This document shows positions 17,690 to 27,501 of a DNA stretch of 56,508 bases, in pieces; position 1 is the stretch's first letter, and each line of letters opens with the position of its first letter. A program made the position numbers and the translations under genes. Below the pieces are notes generated by a model. The model saw only the letters and a list, made by a program, of their open reading frames with translations, was not told where the DNA came from and searched no databases. The stretch is taken from positions 1 to 56,508 of the forward strand of contig JAIULZ010000007.1 in the NCBI GenBank assembly GCA_022565805.1. The letters are read 5' to 3'. This DNA comes from Balneolales bacterium. GTDB lineage: Bacteria > Bacteroidota > Rhodothermia > Balneolales > Cyclonatronaceae.

Positions 17690-19672
17690 ATGCAGACTGA
17701 AAGTTTGTCCAAAAATGCGATCATACTTTCATTAATACTGTTGCTTAGCGGCTGCAGTTTTTTTTATTCCGGCAAAAAAGATTATAACAAGACGGTTGTC
17801 GGAAATGTTAATGGTAATGATATCACTTTTAAAGAGCTAAGAGCCAGCTTTTATGCTTCACCTTTGCTCGAAGACGAATCTGACGAGGTAGTTAAACAAG
17901 AAATGATGGATTTTCTTGATTTATACCTTATATATGTGGCAAAAACGATAGATGCCCGGGAGAATGGCTATTTCGACGATGAAGAAATATTATCTGAGCT
18001 ACAAAGCTATCAGATGCAGTCTGTATTTCCCTACTGGCTAGAAATGCGCTTCCGTGAAGAACTGCTTGACGAGCTCGTTGACAGGTCTAAAAAAGAAGTA
18101 GGCACAATGCATATTCTGGTAAGCACCAGAGAAGACGCTACTCCGGCAGATACCACCCGCGCATACGAAACACTACTCGAGGCCCGCCATGAATTTCTGA
18201 GCGCCGGCGAAGAAGGCGATTTTCTCGCCTTATCGGAGAAATACTCTTCCAGACAGAGAGGCCAAAGTATGGGAGGAGATCTCGGTTTTATATCGGCTGG
18301 CTGGGCAGTAAAGCCCTTCGAAGACGTTGCATACAGCCTGCAGCCGGGTGAAGTATCCATGCCTTTCCGTACAAGCTTTGGCTACCACCTTGTATACGTT
18401 TATGATGTGCGCGACAAGCAGCCAGACAGAAACTACTCCCACATATTCTTCCAAAGCCGCGGACCAAATGTAAGTGTGGAAGCTGCTATGGTGAGAGCCG
18501 ACTCTGCATTTGCGCAGCTATCGGAAGGTGCAAATTGGGCCGATGTTGTAAATACATTTACCGAAGACGGAGATACCCGCGCAAATGCCGGAGATATCGG
18601 GTGGATTCAGCCAGCGCGTTACCAGCCTATTTTTATAGAGAATATCAGTAAAATTGAAGAGCCCGGCGAATTTACAAATCCGTTTGAAAGTGAATATGGT
18701 GTGCACATTGTTCGTCTGGATTCTGTTCGCACATTCGAAAGCGAGCAGCACCTAAGAGACGAGTTGTATACTTTGCTCAGAAATCTACCCCGATATCGCG
18801 AAAATAGAACATTTACGCTGCAAAATGTGCGTAAAGCCGGCAATGAAAGCTGGCATCAGGATACTTTCGATCAGTTTATTGCGGTTCACACAGAAAATCA
18901 TGCCACATCTGTTGGCGAATTACCATTTTCTGAGGAACAACTCAACAAACCCATCTACACAATTGATGGCAGAGACTTTGATCTTTCTGATTTTAAAGCC
19001 TTCGTAAGTGAACGAGCTTCCGGCACACCTGCACGTTTCAGCTACAATATGATTGAGCAATACAAAAACAGCCGTGCAGAAAAAGTAATTGTAAACATTA
19101 CAAAACGCGAGTTTCCGGATTTTGCAGATCTTAGTGAGCGCTACCACGAAGGACTCGCGGTGTTTAAATTAACTGAACATCAGGTATGGAATTATGCGGC
19201 TCAAGACACCAGCAGGCTTCGTCAAATATTTGAAGCAGACCGCGACCGGTATCGTTTTGGCACGCGCTACCGTTATTTCAGGTTAAGCGCCGACTCCGAC
19301 TCGACACTAAATGCGGCAGCAGACAAAATTAATTCCGGAGTACCGGTGGAAGAAATCCGAGAGCACATTTCCGGCATCATTCTGAGAACCGATACTATAA
19401 ATAATTTGATCGATTTCCCCTTCGACCATCTTGAAGGGCTTCAGGAAAATGAATTTACTTCAGTTTTTGAATTCAGAAACCGTCCCACAAAGCTGTATCT
19501 TGCAGAGATTCTTGAACCCCGACAAATGACGTTCGATGAAGCCTTTAACCGAGTTGTTGCAGATTTTCAACCCATTCGCGATCAAGAATGGAACGATGAA
19601 CTGAGAGCTCAGTATCAGATCGTGGCTTTTCCCGAACGTTTAGAACAAATACTCAACAACATTGAGCTTTAA
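17690..19672 (+). CDS. Parvulin-type peptidyl-prolyl isomerase lipoprotein with two PpiC domains
   Basis: This 660-residue protein has a lipoprotein signal (LLLSGC lipobox near residue 22), a SurA-like N-terminal helical region, and two rotamase domains in series. The first runs near residues 138-245 (MHILVSTRE, GGDLGFISAGWAVKPFEDVAY, FGYHLVYV); the second near 252-355 (YSHIFFQSRG, AGDIGWI, SEYGVHIVRLD). A long helical C-terminal region follows. Such proteins act in the periplasm as foldases and chaperones for outer-membrane and secreted proteins. It is the first of three consecutive isomerase-like genes, and the next overlaps its 3' end by 11 nt, implying translational coupling. Confidence 0.9.
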   Translation: MQTESLSKNAIILSLILLLSGCSFFYSGKKDYNKTVVGNVNGNDITFKELRASFYASPLLEDESDEVVKQEMMDFLDLYLIYVAKTIDARENGYFDDEEILSELQSYQMQSVFPYWLEMRFREELLDELVDRSKKEVGTMHILVSTREDATPADTTRAYETLLEARHEFLSAGEEGDFLALSEKYSSRQRGQSMGGDLGFISAGWAVKPFEDVAYSLQPGEVSMPFRTSFGYHLVYVYDVRDKQPDRNYSHIFFQSRGPNVSVEAAMVRADSAFAQLSEGANWADVVNTFTEDGDTRANAGDIGWIQPARYQPIFIENISKIEEPGEFTNPFESEYGVHIVRLDSVRTFESEQHLRDELYTLLRNLPRYRENRTFTLQNVRKAGNESWHQDTFDQFIAVHTENHATSVGELPFSEEQLNKPIYTIDGRDFDLSDFKAFVSERASGTPARFSYNMIEQYKNSRAEKVIVNITKREFPDFADLSERYHEGLAVFKLTEHQVWNYAAQDTSRLRQIFEADRDRYRFGTRYRYFRLSADSDSTLNAAADKINSGVPVEEIREHISGIILRTDTINNLIDFPFDHLEGLQENEFTSVFEFRNRPTKLYLAEILEPRQMTFDEAFNRVVADFQPIRDQEWNDELRAQYQIVAFPERLEQILNNIEL

Positions 19673-20567
19673 GAAAACGCAACATTGTATAGAAACTAAA
19701 TATGCCGGATGGTCTGCTACAGGCCTTCCCGGCATTTTATTTTTGCTTTTATGGCTTATAGCGGCCATGCCAGCCTGTACCCTGTCTACAACAGCCGAAG
19801 ATGAGATAATTCTTGCCGAAGTCGGTACCGAGCGTTTAAGCTTAAACCAGGCAATATTACGAATTCCTGCACTTCAGCTCATGTCTGATAGCGCTGGCGC
19901 AGTACATAAGTACCGCGATCAGTGGATTCGGGAGCAAGTACTTGTAAATGAGGCAAAACGAAGAAATCTGCAGGAAACAGAGGCATTTAAGACAGCAAAA
20001 AAACAATTTGAGCGCCAGCTTTTGCAGCAGTTATTGATGGATCAGCAGCTGCATAATGCAGAGACAGCTTCTGTAAGTCGTGAAGAGGCTATGCGTTTTT
20101 ACGAACAGCATCGCGATCGTTTTGTCTTACAGGAAAGGCATGTACGCTTTCATCATATGATTGCCCCAACTATGGCTGAGGCAACCCGTGCAAGAAATGA
20201 TCTTATGCGGGGCGTAGAATGGAATACAATTGCAGAGAACTACAGCACACAGCCAGAGTACAGCATAAGAAATTCTACGCTTTTTCATCCGCTAAGTGAA
20301 GCTCTTAGCGAATTAACGCAGCTGGCACAATTTTTAAACGTTATTGGAGTTACCGAAGTAAGCCCGATACGCGTTATTGATGGTAACTACCATTTTGTTC
20401 AGCTACTTGAAAATCAGGATGAGGGTACTGTTCCTGAATTAGACTGGACCCTTAGCCAAATTCAGGACTGGCTGGCCATCACTCACAGAAATAACCAGCT
20501 CAACGCCTTTAAACAAAATCTGATACGTCAAGCCGAAGCAAACCGGCAGATTCGTCAGTTTCAATAG
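19662..20567 (+). CDS. SurA/PpiC-like periplasmic chaperone lipoprotein without clear active site
   Basis: 301 residues beginning at a TTG codon that overlaps the previous gene by 11 nt; no in-frame ATG precedes the signal region. A hydrophobic stretch (GILFLLLWLIAA) ends in MPAC, a likely lipobox. A SurA-N-like helical segment (KYRDQWIREQVLVNEAKRR) is followed by a diverged parvulin-like segment (RHVRFHHMIAPTMAEATRARN). The usual GGDLG glycine-rich motif is missing, so isomerase activity is doubtful and a chaperone role is more likely. It sits between two clear PpiC/SurA proteins, suggesting joint handling of envelope clients. Confidence 0.72.
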   Translation: MSFKKTQHCIETKYAGWSATGLPGILFLLLWLIAAMPACTLSTTAEDEIILAEVGTERLSLNQAILRIPALQLMSDSAGAVHKYRDQWIREQVLVNEAKRRNLQETEAFKTAKKQFERQLLQQLLMDQQLHNAETASVSREEAMRFYEQHRDRFVLQERHVRFHHMIAPTMAEATRARNDLMRGVEWNTIAENYSTQPEYSIRNSTLFHPLSEALSELTQLAQFLNVIGVTEVSPIRVIDGNYHFVQLLENQDEGTVPELDWTLSQIQDWLAITHRNNQLNAFKQNLIRQAEANRQIRQFQ

Positions 20568-20668
20568 CAGCTTTTCAATCATTTTTACAACCAAAAATAA
20601 CTGGTTTTAAAAGTATTCGCATTATCCATTTATATACCGAACACGTAAAGAAGCCGACCAACCTATCT

Positions 20669-22021
20669 ATGAAATATTTCCTCCGTTTATTACCGCTTTT
20701 CCTTGTTATTTGCGGAATTTCGACCCAGCAATCAGAAGCACAGCAAAGGCAGGTATTAGACAAAATTGTTGCCGTTGTAAACGATCAAATTATACTAAAA
20801 TCTGATATCGACGCCCGGGTTACAGAATTTTTATCCATGCGTCGCGGCATTGAATTTAGCGAAGAGCTTTGGTTTGATGTGCTGGAAAACGTGATCGACA
20901 ATAATGTTTTATATGAGCAGGCACGCTTAGACTCCGTAATTGTTAGTGAAGATCAGGTGAGTCGTGCCATGGATGAACGAATAAGACAGCTTATTGCACA
21001 AGTGGGCTCAGAAAGAGCACTCGAAGAAGCTCTGGGACAAAGCCTGGTACAGGTTAGAAATGATTTCCGGGATCAGTTTCGCAGGGAAATGAAAATTCAG
21101 CAGCGACGTGAAATGAAAGAACGCTCTATTCGTATTACAAGACCCGAAGTCGAGGCCTTTTTTAATCGAATACCACAAGACTCCCTTCCAGTAATTCCAG
21201 AAACCGTAGAATTATCTCAGATTATCATTTTCCCTCCACAGCGTGGAGAAGCAGAAAGAATTGCAAGACAAAAAGCTGAAGCACTCAGAGACTCAGTATT
21301 AAATCATGATGTACCTTTCGAAGATATTGCAAGACGCCACTCTCAGGGTGCCGGAGCAAACAGGGGCGGACTCATTCCCCTTATGCCTATAAATGATCTG
21401 GTAGCAGAATATGCTGCTGCTGCATCGGCGCTTCAGCCTGGCGGAATTTCCGAAGTTGTTAGAACAAGAGCTGGTTTTCATGTTATTAGACTTAACAGAA
21501 GAGCCGGTGATCAAATTGAAACCAGCCAGATTTTGATTACCGTTGACGAGGAACAGCTCGATGAAGATTTTGCTATTAACAAACTAACCGCCATTCGAGA
21601 TTCTGTACTTACACATGAAGTTCGTTTTTCTGACTTGGCACGCAGACACTCCGACGACAGAAACTCGGCTGTAACTGGTGGTCGTATTATAAATCAACAG
21701 ACTGGTCAGAGGCGTTTGGCTGTCGAAGAACTGGAGCCGTCTCTTTACCGAGCTATAATTAACCTGCAAGATACCGGTGATATTACAGAACCTGCCCGAT
21801 TTACCTTTAGAGACGGCAACCAAAGCAGACCGGCCTTCAGGATTATTAGAATGAATAGTCGTATTGAAGAACACACCGCAAATCTGGAAATGGATTTTGA
21901 TATAATCCGCAATATTGCGCTGCAGGAAAAAAGAATGAACACGATGATGGACTGGATACAAGAGCTGCGTCGTGAAATGTATATCGAATACAGAATACAC
22001 AGCCCGTATGCAAGTAATTAA
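20669..22021 (+). CDS. surA: SurA-type peptidyl-prolyl isomerase / outer-membrane protein chaperone
   Basis: 450 residues with a cleavable signal peptide (cut near SEAQQ). The SurA N-terminal domain begins LDKIVAVVNDQIILKSDIDAR. Two parvulin-like repeats follow, the first with VELSQIIIFPP, GANRGGLIPLM and RAGFHVIRLN and the second with IETSQILITV and TGGRII. SurA escorts unfolded outer-membrane proteins through the periplasm to the Bam machinery. It is the third member of the chaperone cluster, 101 bp after the second, and MoxR follows. The order PPIase, SurA, MoxR is, from memory, conserved in Bacteroidota. Confidence 0.9.
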   Translation: MKYFLRLLPLFLVICGISTQQSEAQQRQVLDKIVAVVNDQIILKSDIDARVTEFLSMRRGIEFSEELWFDVLENVIDNNVLYEQARLDSVIVSEDQVSRAMDERIRQLIAQVGSERALEEALGQSLVQVRNDFRDQFRREMKIQQRREMKERSIRITRPEVEAFFNRIPQDSLPVIPETVELSQIIIFPPQRGEAERIARQKAEALRDSVLNHDVPFEDIARRHSQGAGANRGGLIPLMPINDLVAEYAAAASALQPGGISEVVRTRAGFHVIRLNRRAGDQIETSQILITVDEEQLDEDFAINKLTAIRDSVLTHEVRFSDLARRHSDDRNSAVTGGRIINQQTGQRRLAVEELEPSLYRAIINLQDTGDITEPARFTFRDGNQSRPAFRIIRMNSRIEEHTANLEMDFDIIRNIALQEKRMNTMMDWIQELRREMYIEYRIHSPYASN

Positions 22022-22059
22022 ATTAGGCTGATCCTTATTTTCGAATGAATTATCCTGCA

Positions 22060-22110
22060 CCAAATCACGGTTATGGCTATATTTCTCCCCAAGCCGTGAT
22101 AATGGTTTGG
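22060..22110. other. Hairpin between surA and the moxR-like gene
   Basis: The arms ATCACGG (22064-22070) and CCGTGAT (22094-22100) are perfect complements. They can be extended by CCAAA and TTTGG across a small bulge. No T-run follows, so this is a structured spacer or weak terminator rather than a canonical one. It lies 40-90 bp after the surA stop and before the GTG start of the MoxR gene. Confidence 0.45.
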
Positions 22111-22203
22111 GAACAACAAATTTGATATACCGCCAGAAGACTAAATAACCAAAACAAGCGGTCCTGCATATTTTAGACCGAACATCTTAAAATAAATTCA
22201 TCT

Positions 22204-23190
22204 GTGACTGAAGAGCAAAAACTGGAAAAAGCCAAGAAATTCCATCAGGTTTTTAACGAACTTAGAAGTGAAATCGGCAAAATAGTAGTCGGTCAGCAAC
22301 ATACAGTAGACAACCTGCTAATCAGCCTTTTTTCACGTGGTCATTGCGTCTTAATTGGTGTACCAGGATTGGCTAAGACGCTATTAATCAGCACGCTTTC
22401 CGATACGCTGAATCTTAGCTTCAATCGTATTCAGTTCACACCAGATTTGATGCCCGGCGACATTACGGGCACCGAAATTATAGACTCAGACGCAGCAACC
22501 GGGAAAAAAGAATTCAAGTTTTACAAAGGGCCTATATTTTCCAATATTATTTTGGCCGATGAGATTAACCGAACCCCGCCTAAAACACAGGCTGCTTTAC
22601 TCGAAGCCATGCAAGAATATCACGTAACAGCCTCCGGCACTACCTACGAGCTCGACAAGCCCTTTTTTGTACTGGCGACGCAAAATCCTATTGAGCAGGA
22701 AGGTACCTACCCTCTTCCCGAAGCTCAGTTAGATCGTTTTATGTTTAATCTTTGGCTCGATTATCCTTCTTTCGAAGAAGAAATGGAAATCGTAAACCGC
22801 ACTACCTCAGGCAAAAGCGCTAATGTTAAGCCCTTGCTTTCAGCTAAAGAGATTACAGAATTTCAGCAGCTAACCCGGGAAGTTCCTGTACCCGACAGCG
22901 TAATGCATTATGCTGTAAAGGTAGTAAGCATGACTCGCCCGGGCACAAAGCTGGCGCCCGATTTTGTAAACCAGTACATGTCGTGGGGGGCTGGTCCAAG
23001 AGCTTCTCAATATCTTATACTTGGCGGCAAAACCCGCGCATTGTCTCAGGGTAGATTCAATGTAACAGAAGAAGATATAAAGGCAATTGCAATTCCAGTG
23101 CTTCGTCACAGAATAGTAACTAACTATGCCGCCGAAGCCGAAGGCATTAAGATCGATCAATTAATCACCCGCATTTTAAGCGAAGCCTGA
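22204..23190 (+). CDS. MoxR-family AAA+ ATPase
   Basis: 328 residues starting at GTG. It shows Walker A GVPGLAKT (residues 52-59), the MoxR signature around TPDLMPGDITGTEI, Walker B FSNIILADEINRTPPKTQAALLEAMQE, sensor-1 ATQNPIEQEGTYPLPEAQLDRF and the C-terminal lid. MoxR ATPases act as chaperones with VWA-domain partners, assembling metallo- or membrane complexes. The start of a large VWA-like membrane protein lies 13 bp downstream, which fits that partnership. The DUF58 protein usually encoded next to moxR is not present here. Confidence 0.93.
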   Translation: MTEEQKLEKAKKFHQVFNELRSEIGKIVVGQQHTVDNLLISLFSRGHCVLIGVPGLAKTLLISTLSDTLNLSFNRIQFTPDLMPGDITGTEIIDSDAATGKKEFKFYKGPIFSNIILADEINRTPPKTQAALLEAMQEYHVTASGTTYELDKPFFVLATQNPIEQEGTYPLPEAQLDRFMFNLWLDYPSFEEEMEIVNRTTSGKSANVKPLLSAKEITEFQQLTREVPVPDSVMHYAVKVVSMTRPGTKLAPDFVNQYMSWGAGPRASQYLILGGKTRALSQGRFNVTEEDIKAIAIPVLRHRIVTNYAAEAEGIKIDQLITRILSEA

Positions 23191-23203
23191 TACCCGGTTC
23201 TAC

Positions 23204-25330
23204 ATGATTACAGGATTCGAGTCGGATTATACCATACTGCTGGTAGCTGCCGCCATTTTATTTTCAGCATTTATTGGTTGGTGGACATATTCCGGCAATA
23301 AGCGACTATCCGGTACAACGAGATGGCTTGTAACCAGCTTACGTACTCTGGCGCTAATAATTCTGTTTTTTCTGCTTTTCAACCCTGTTTTTGAGTTTTC
23401 TGACAGTCGCACCATTCGCAATAATATTGCTATTCTTATAGACAATACGCGAAGTGTTACTATCGAAAAAGGCAGCTGGCAAGGAGAACAATCTATGCGG
23501 GAACTTCTCGCTAACATGGATTTAACTGATACAAGCGCCACACGATATCATTTATTCGGGTTCGATGGCACCCTCTATGAAATGCAGCAACAAGAAGAAT
23601 TCAGGTTTGATGGCAGCGTAACCGATATTAACAATGCTATAAACCAACTCTCACAGCAATCAACCGGATTCGATGCAGTTGTATTGGTTACCGATGGCAT
23701 TTTTAACCGGGGGCTGGATCCATCACGATCTGCGGAACGACTTGGTGCTCCTTTTTTTACTGTTGCGGTTGGAGACACATCCCGGGTGCGTGATGTACTC
23801 GTTCGAGACGTTATTTATAACCCCAACGCATTCGTTAATTCATCTGCAGATATAGAAGCCGAAATTGTAAATGAAGGCTTTGCAAATCGCTCTATAGAAG
23901 TTCAGCTTATAAGAGAAGGGCAAATTGAGGAAGTCAAAACCATACAGACAACCGAAGAGCGCTCGGTGCATAATGTTTCTTTCAGCGTAAATTTTACTGA
24001 AGAAGGAACAGAATCGTTTCGGGTACAGATACCAGAGCTTGAAGATGAATGGAATGTAGCCAATAACCGTTTTTCATTTAGCATAGACGTGCAGGACGTT
24101 CAACTCAGGATTATACATGTAGCTTTCGAGATTCATCCCGATGCTGGGGTTTTAAGAAACCTACTGGCTACAGATGAAGGCATTATTCCCGGTTTCAGGA
24201 ACTGGATTGGCGGCTCTAACTTTACAGGTGGCGAACCATTAACAATAGCAGCAGCTGATACTCTCGACTTGCTTATTTTACATGGATTTCCGCATCAAAC
24301 AACACCAGAAAGTGTGCGTCAGGAAATTGCTGAGATTGCGCTTCAAACAAATGTAATGCTCTTAAGTTTGCCTGGAACAGACATCGAAGCTCTGGAAAGA
24401 CTTCTTCAAAACAGTACGCCCATGCGCAAGACGGCACAAAGTCCCGTTGGTTCCGTGCTGCCACTTATCAATAGGCAGGAACAAGATCATCCAATTTTCG
24501 ATTTCGACCGGGACAGCGCCTTACGCGGACCAGAACTTCGGGGGCCGGCACGCAACATATCGAGTGCCTCGACCGCAAGAGAACTGCTTCGTACGCAGTT
24601 CCGTAATGATGACACCGGATCTTCCATGTTATCGGTACAACAAATGGGCAACACACGCATTTCACAAGTATCCAGCTGGCAATGGCACCGCTGGCAACAG
24701 TCACCCGATGAATCGAACCGGTCTTATTACAGAAATCTTTTTGACAATATCATAAAGTGGACTGCAGCCGGAGTTACAGATGGCCTACTAAATTTCTCAC
24801 CTACCCGAAACAGCTTTAATGAAGGTGAGCCGATTACATTTAGGGCAATCGTACAAACCGAAACCGGATTACCTGATAACGAAGCCCGAGTTTCTGTAGA
24901 GATTACTGGTGATGATACCGAAACCGGAAATCTGCTCATGAGAAACCTTGGCAACGGCAGATTTAGCCTCGAGTCGAGAGCCCTGCCTCCAGGTAGCTAT
25001 CAATACCGTGCTACTGCATTTAGAGGTACTACAGAAATTGAGCAGGTAACCGGTTCTTTCACGGTGAATGAGAGCATAATTGAGTTTTTAGATACCATAA
25101 GGCGTGATGCTTTACTTCAGTTTATAGCCGAAAATACGGAAGGCCGCTTCTTTACACACGAAGAAATTTCTGATCTTAAGCCTGAATTCAGAAACCGCGG
25201 TTTACTCGAGCGAAGAACCGAGTTTTTTACAACTACAAAGCGTGCACACCATAGCCCATGGTGGTTTTTGCTCGTTATTCTTCTTGTGTCTGCCGAATGG
25301 GGCGTGAGAAAATGGCACGATATGGCGTAA
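23204..25330 (+). CDS. Large membrane protein with VWA-like domain, MoxR partner
   Basis: 708 residues. Two transmembrane helices lie near residues 8-25 and 38-58, followed by a VWA-like fold that begins NIAILIDNTRSVT and includes VVLVTDGIFNRG. A long periplasmic region with Ig-like beta segments follows (for example YNPNAFVNSSADIEAEIVNEG and AIVQTETGLPDNEARVSVEI), and a last membrane helix (SPWWFLLVILLVSAEW) ends the chain. The MIDAS-like DNTRS has Asn and Thr in place of the classical DxSxS spacing, so metal binding is uncertain. The architecture resembles the uncharacterised Bacteroidota/Planctomycete VWA proteins that accompany MoxR and DUF58. The exact role is unknown. Confidence 0.8.
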   Translation: MITGFESDYTILLVAAAILFSAFIGWWTYSGNKRLSGTTRWLVTSLRTLALIILFFLLFNPVFEFSDSRTIRNNIAILIDNTRSVTIEKGSWQGEQSMRELLANMDLTDTSATRYHLFGFDGTLYEMQQQEEFRFDGSVTDINNAINQLSQQSTGFDAVVLVTDGIFNRGLDPSRSAERLGAPFFTVAVGDTSRVRDVLVRDVIYNPNAFVNSSADIEAEIVNEGFANRSIEVQLIREGQIEEVKTIQTTEERSVHNVSFSVNFTEEGTESFRVQIPELEDEWNVANNRFSFSIDVQDVQLRIIHVAFEIHPDAGVLRNLLATDEGIIPGFRNWIGGSNFTGGEPLTIAAADTLDLLILHGFPHQTTPESVRQEIAEIALQTNVMLLSLPGTDIEALERLLQNSTPMRKTAQSPVGSVLPLINRQEQDHPIFDFDRDSALRGPELRGPARNISSASTARELLRTQFRNDDTGSSMLSVQQMGNTRISQVSSWQWHRWQQSPDESNRSYYRNLFDNIIKWTAAGVTDGLLNFSPTRNSFNEGEPITFRAIVQTETGLPDNEARVSVEITGDDTETGNLLMRNLGNGRFSLESRALPPGSYQYRATAFRGTTEIEQVTGSFTVNESIIEFLDTIRRDALLQFIAENTEGRFFTHEEISDLKPEFRNRGLLERRTEFFTTTKRAHHSPWWFLLVILLVSAEWGVRKWHDMA

Positions 25331-25512
25331 CCCGGCCCGAAGGTTATATTTCACTTGGCTTAACAGATCTTTCCTTAGACGATAATTTTTTATAGCATAT
25401 CACACTGCTAGCCGCACGCACCCTGCCTTTATACCAACAACTCGCTTTGCCTTCGGTCATTAATCTGCTGTTCCTTACTTTTTTACCGACATTTATAAAC
25501 TCAGCAATTCTT

Positions 25513-27009
25513 TTAAGAATACATTTCAAGGAGTTGCTGTAAAGACTGTGCGGCTTTTTTCTGATGTTGAATTTTATCAAATATTAATGGTGGTGCTACC
25601 CTGTCTCTACAGTCCATTATACCACATCGCTCACAGGTCTTATTAACAATAAGCAGCTTAATTCGATCGTCGCTCCAAAAACGAACACGGCGCTTAAATT
25701 TTTCGGTCATTACAAATCCAAGCGTTACACAAGAGCCGGTATCGCTTTGTAAGACCAGGGGTCTTGCTACCGAAATACAAAAGTACTCGTTGTCTGTTTT
25801 GTGAAACTGAGATTTCTGTACCCCAACAATCGGATAGTTAGAATCTCCCCGCTGATACATAGCCGCAAGCTCTTTAAGTAAAATAAGAGTAATCCACCTG
25901 CGGCAGTAATGCTCGTTTAGACCGATACCATGTGGCTGGTGTAATCTGGAAAAATGAAGTTCTTTGGTAAGTCTGAAATGATTCGTTGGTAAATGATGGT
26001 GAAATCGCAGAAAATAAAGCTGATCGATGTCGAAATACTTTGGAAGAATTTGAGTGAGCCTGTGAAAAAACATTTCAGGAGTGGCCCTAAAATCATCCAT
26101 AATGGCCAAAAAGGCTTTCCCATCCCATTGGCTCATTTTAAAAAATTCTTTCAAACGGCTAACAAGCTCGCCACGCTGCAGTAGCAAGGCACCCGCAAAA
26201 TAAGACGCCTTAAAATTATGTAGTAATTCGTCGAATGTTTCTGCATGCGTAACATTAAGGCTAGGTGCCCGCTCGCTCAATCCCAAAATGCTGTAGCCAA
26301 TTTCCTTGCAAAGAATAAACGATTTCTGAGATGAAATAAGCCGCTGATTAAGAATTATTTTAGGCTTTTTCCCATCCACGTAAACAGATCTTACCCCATC
26401 TAAGCCGTCGTGTTCGGTAAAGTCTTTCTCTACAATTTCGTAGTTCAGTTTCTGGCTTACATAATCGCGAATAAGATGTAAACCAACCTGCTCGCCTTTA
26501 AAAGATGGATTCTTCCGTATAAAGCTTTCAACCTGCAGTTCCAGATCCTCGAAATAATTATTATTCATCTCTTGATACGAACGCATAGCAGCAAAAAGAA
26601 GATGCTCTACACGCATATCGTAATTCCTGGCAATTTTTGAAAAGGTATCGAGTAAAGCCGAAAATTTCATAGGCGCGTTCGACATCAGCTCCATAATATC
26701 GGAAGGCTCCAATCCGAAAAGCTCAAAAGGAATATCCTGTAATGTTCCACTTTTTAAAAGATCGCTTAAGGGATTAAGCTCGGCCTGTAGCTTTAATGAA
26801 ACAAGCTCGTCGTATGGCGTATCGAGCGCCTGCGCAATTGCAACAATCTTATCGGCTTTTGGATATTTCTTGCCCTTCTCAATTTCATTTAAATAGGAAG
26901 CCGATATTCCTGATACAGCTGATAACTCCTTCAGGGAAAGCTCTTTTTTCTGCCTTAGCTGACTAAGCTTCAGACCGAAAATAAACTTCAGGTTTTGTTC
27001 ATTCATCAT
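25513..27009 (-). CDS. RamB/ScfR-type XRE regulator (HTH, degenerate IrrE-like, Cys-rich tail)
   Basis: This 498-residue regulator starts with an XRE helix-turn-helix (about residues 10-68, SLKELSAVSGISASYLNEIEKG). The middle is IrrE/ImmA-like, and the C-terminal domain carries the ScfR/RamB cysteine motif CERCGIMDC. Where an active ImmA metalloprotease has HExxH, this protein has KEIGY (residues 235-239), so the domain is probably a non-catalytic sensor. RamB controls isocitrate lyase and malate synthase in actinobacteria, and ScfR proteins respond to short-chain acyl-CoAs. Here the gene is divergent from aceB-aceA, so control of the glyoxylate shunt is the obvious inference. A second ATG, one codon in, is an alternative start. 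Confidence 0.88.
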   Translation of the reverse strand: MMNEQNLKFIFGLKLSQLRQKKELSLKELSAVSGISASYLNEIEKGKKYPKADKIVAIAQALDTPYDELVSLKLQAELNPLSDLLKSGTLQDIPFELFGLEPSDIMELMSNAPMKFSALLDTFSKIARNYDMRVEHLLFAAMRSYQEMNNNYFEDLELQVESFIRKNPSFKGEQVGLHLIRDYVSQKLNYEIVEKDFTEHDGLDGVRSVYVDGKKPKIILNQRLISSQKSFILCKEIGYSILGLSERAPSLNVTHAETFDELLHNFKASYFAGALLLQRGELVSRLKEFFKMSQWDGKAFLAIMDDFRATPEMFFHRLTQILPKYFDIDQLYFLRFHHHLPTNHFRLTKELHFSRLHQPHGIGLNEHYCRRWITLILLKELAAMYQRGDSNYPIVGVQKSQFHKTDNEYFCISVARPLVLQSDTGSCVTLGFVMTEKFKRRVRFWSDDRIKLLIVNKTCERCGIMDCRDRVAPPLIFDKIQHQKKAAQSLQQLLEMYS

Positions 27010-27300
27010 GATGGTAAAATCTACAGGTATAAGAAAAAGAGCGTCGCAAAGTTTTTTTTACGGTTATAGCCAGAAAACACAATTTCAATATCAATAGGCT
27101 TCAAAAAGCAGCTCATGTTGGTCATATGCAACTCCCGAACAAAAATAAAATTACATCTATAGGTTAAATGTTAGCGGCACATTTCATCTTTTGAAACCAG
27201 ACAGAAGAGAAGTAAAAAAAGGTTCACTAAATCGCCTTCCGTTCTAAAAGTGAAGCAGCCGGTAAAACTTCACTATGCGAAATAAATTCATTGAAATAAT

Positions 27301-27350
27301 TAAGCCGCTAGCGGGTAACACAGCCCGGTATAAAGTTCATTTATTACATC
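27301..27350. repeat. Second copy of the dispersed element
   Basis: GCGGGTAACACAGCCCGGTA at 27311-27330 differs at 2 of 20 positions from the copy at 35556-35575, and the flanks are similar (AAGCC-GC before, CATTTAT after). It lies in the divergent region between the RamB/ScfR-type regulator and aceB, upstream of the GCGAAT sites. Confidence 0.5.
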
Positions 27351-27432
27351 CCCCAAACAGCTATAGCCAAGAAAAAGAGTAGGTCTGATCTTTATAATTA
27401 TTGTACAAATCAGGGAGATTAGAATGAACGTT

Positions 27433-27451
27433 TATTCGCTATTGGCGAATA
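27433..27451. promoter_or_regulatory. Inverted repeat, candidate operator for the divergent RamB/ScfR-type regulator
   Basis: TATTCGC-TATTG-GCGAATA is a perfect 7-bp inverted repeat with a 5-base spacer. It lies in the 590-bp divergent region between the regulator gene and aceB, about 150 bp before the aceB start. The same half-site recurs at 27501-27506 and 27518-27529. The GCGAA/TTCGC core is close to the TTTGC core reported for RamB sites, but this similarity is from memory and loose. Confidence 0.6.
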
Positions 27452-27493
27452 TAACAAAATTTAAGAAGAAATTAATCATCTTGAGAAGAATAT

Positions 27494-27501
27494 TAATTTT
27501 G
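27494..27501 (+). promoter_or_regulatory. Candidate aceB promoter -7 element
   Basis: TAATTTTG fits the Bacteroidota sigma -7 pattern TAnnTTTG. No good TTTG -33 partner is visible. A start about 100 bp upstream of the aceB codon would place the GCGAAT sites at 27501-27529 directly over the transcription start, suiting a repressor. Confidence 0.35.
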
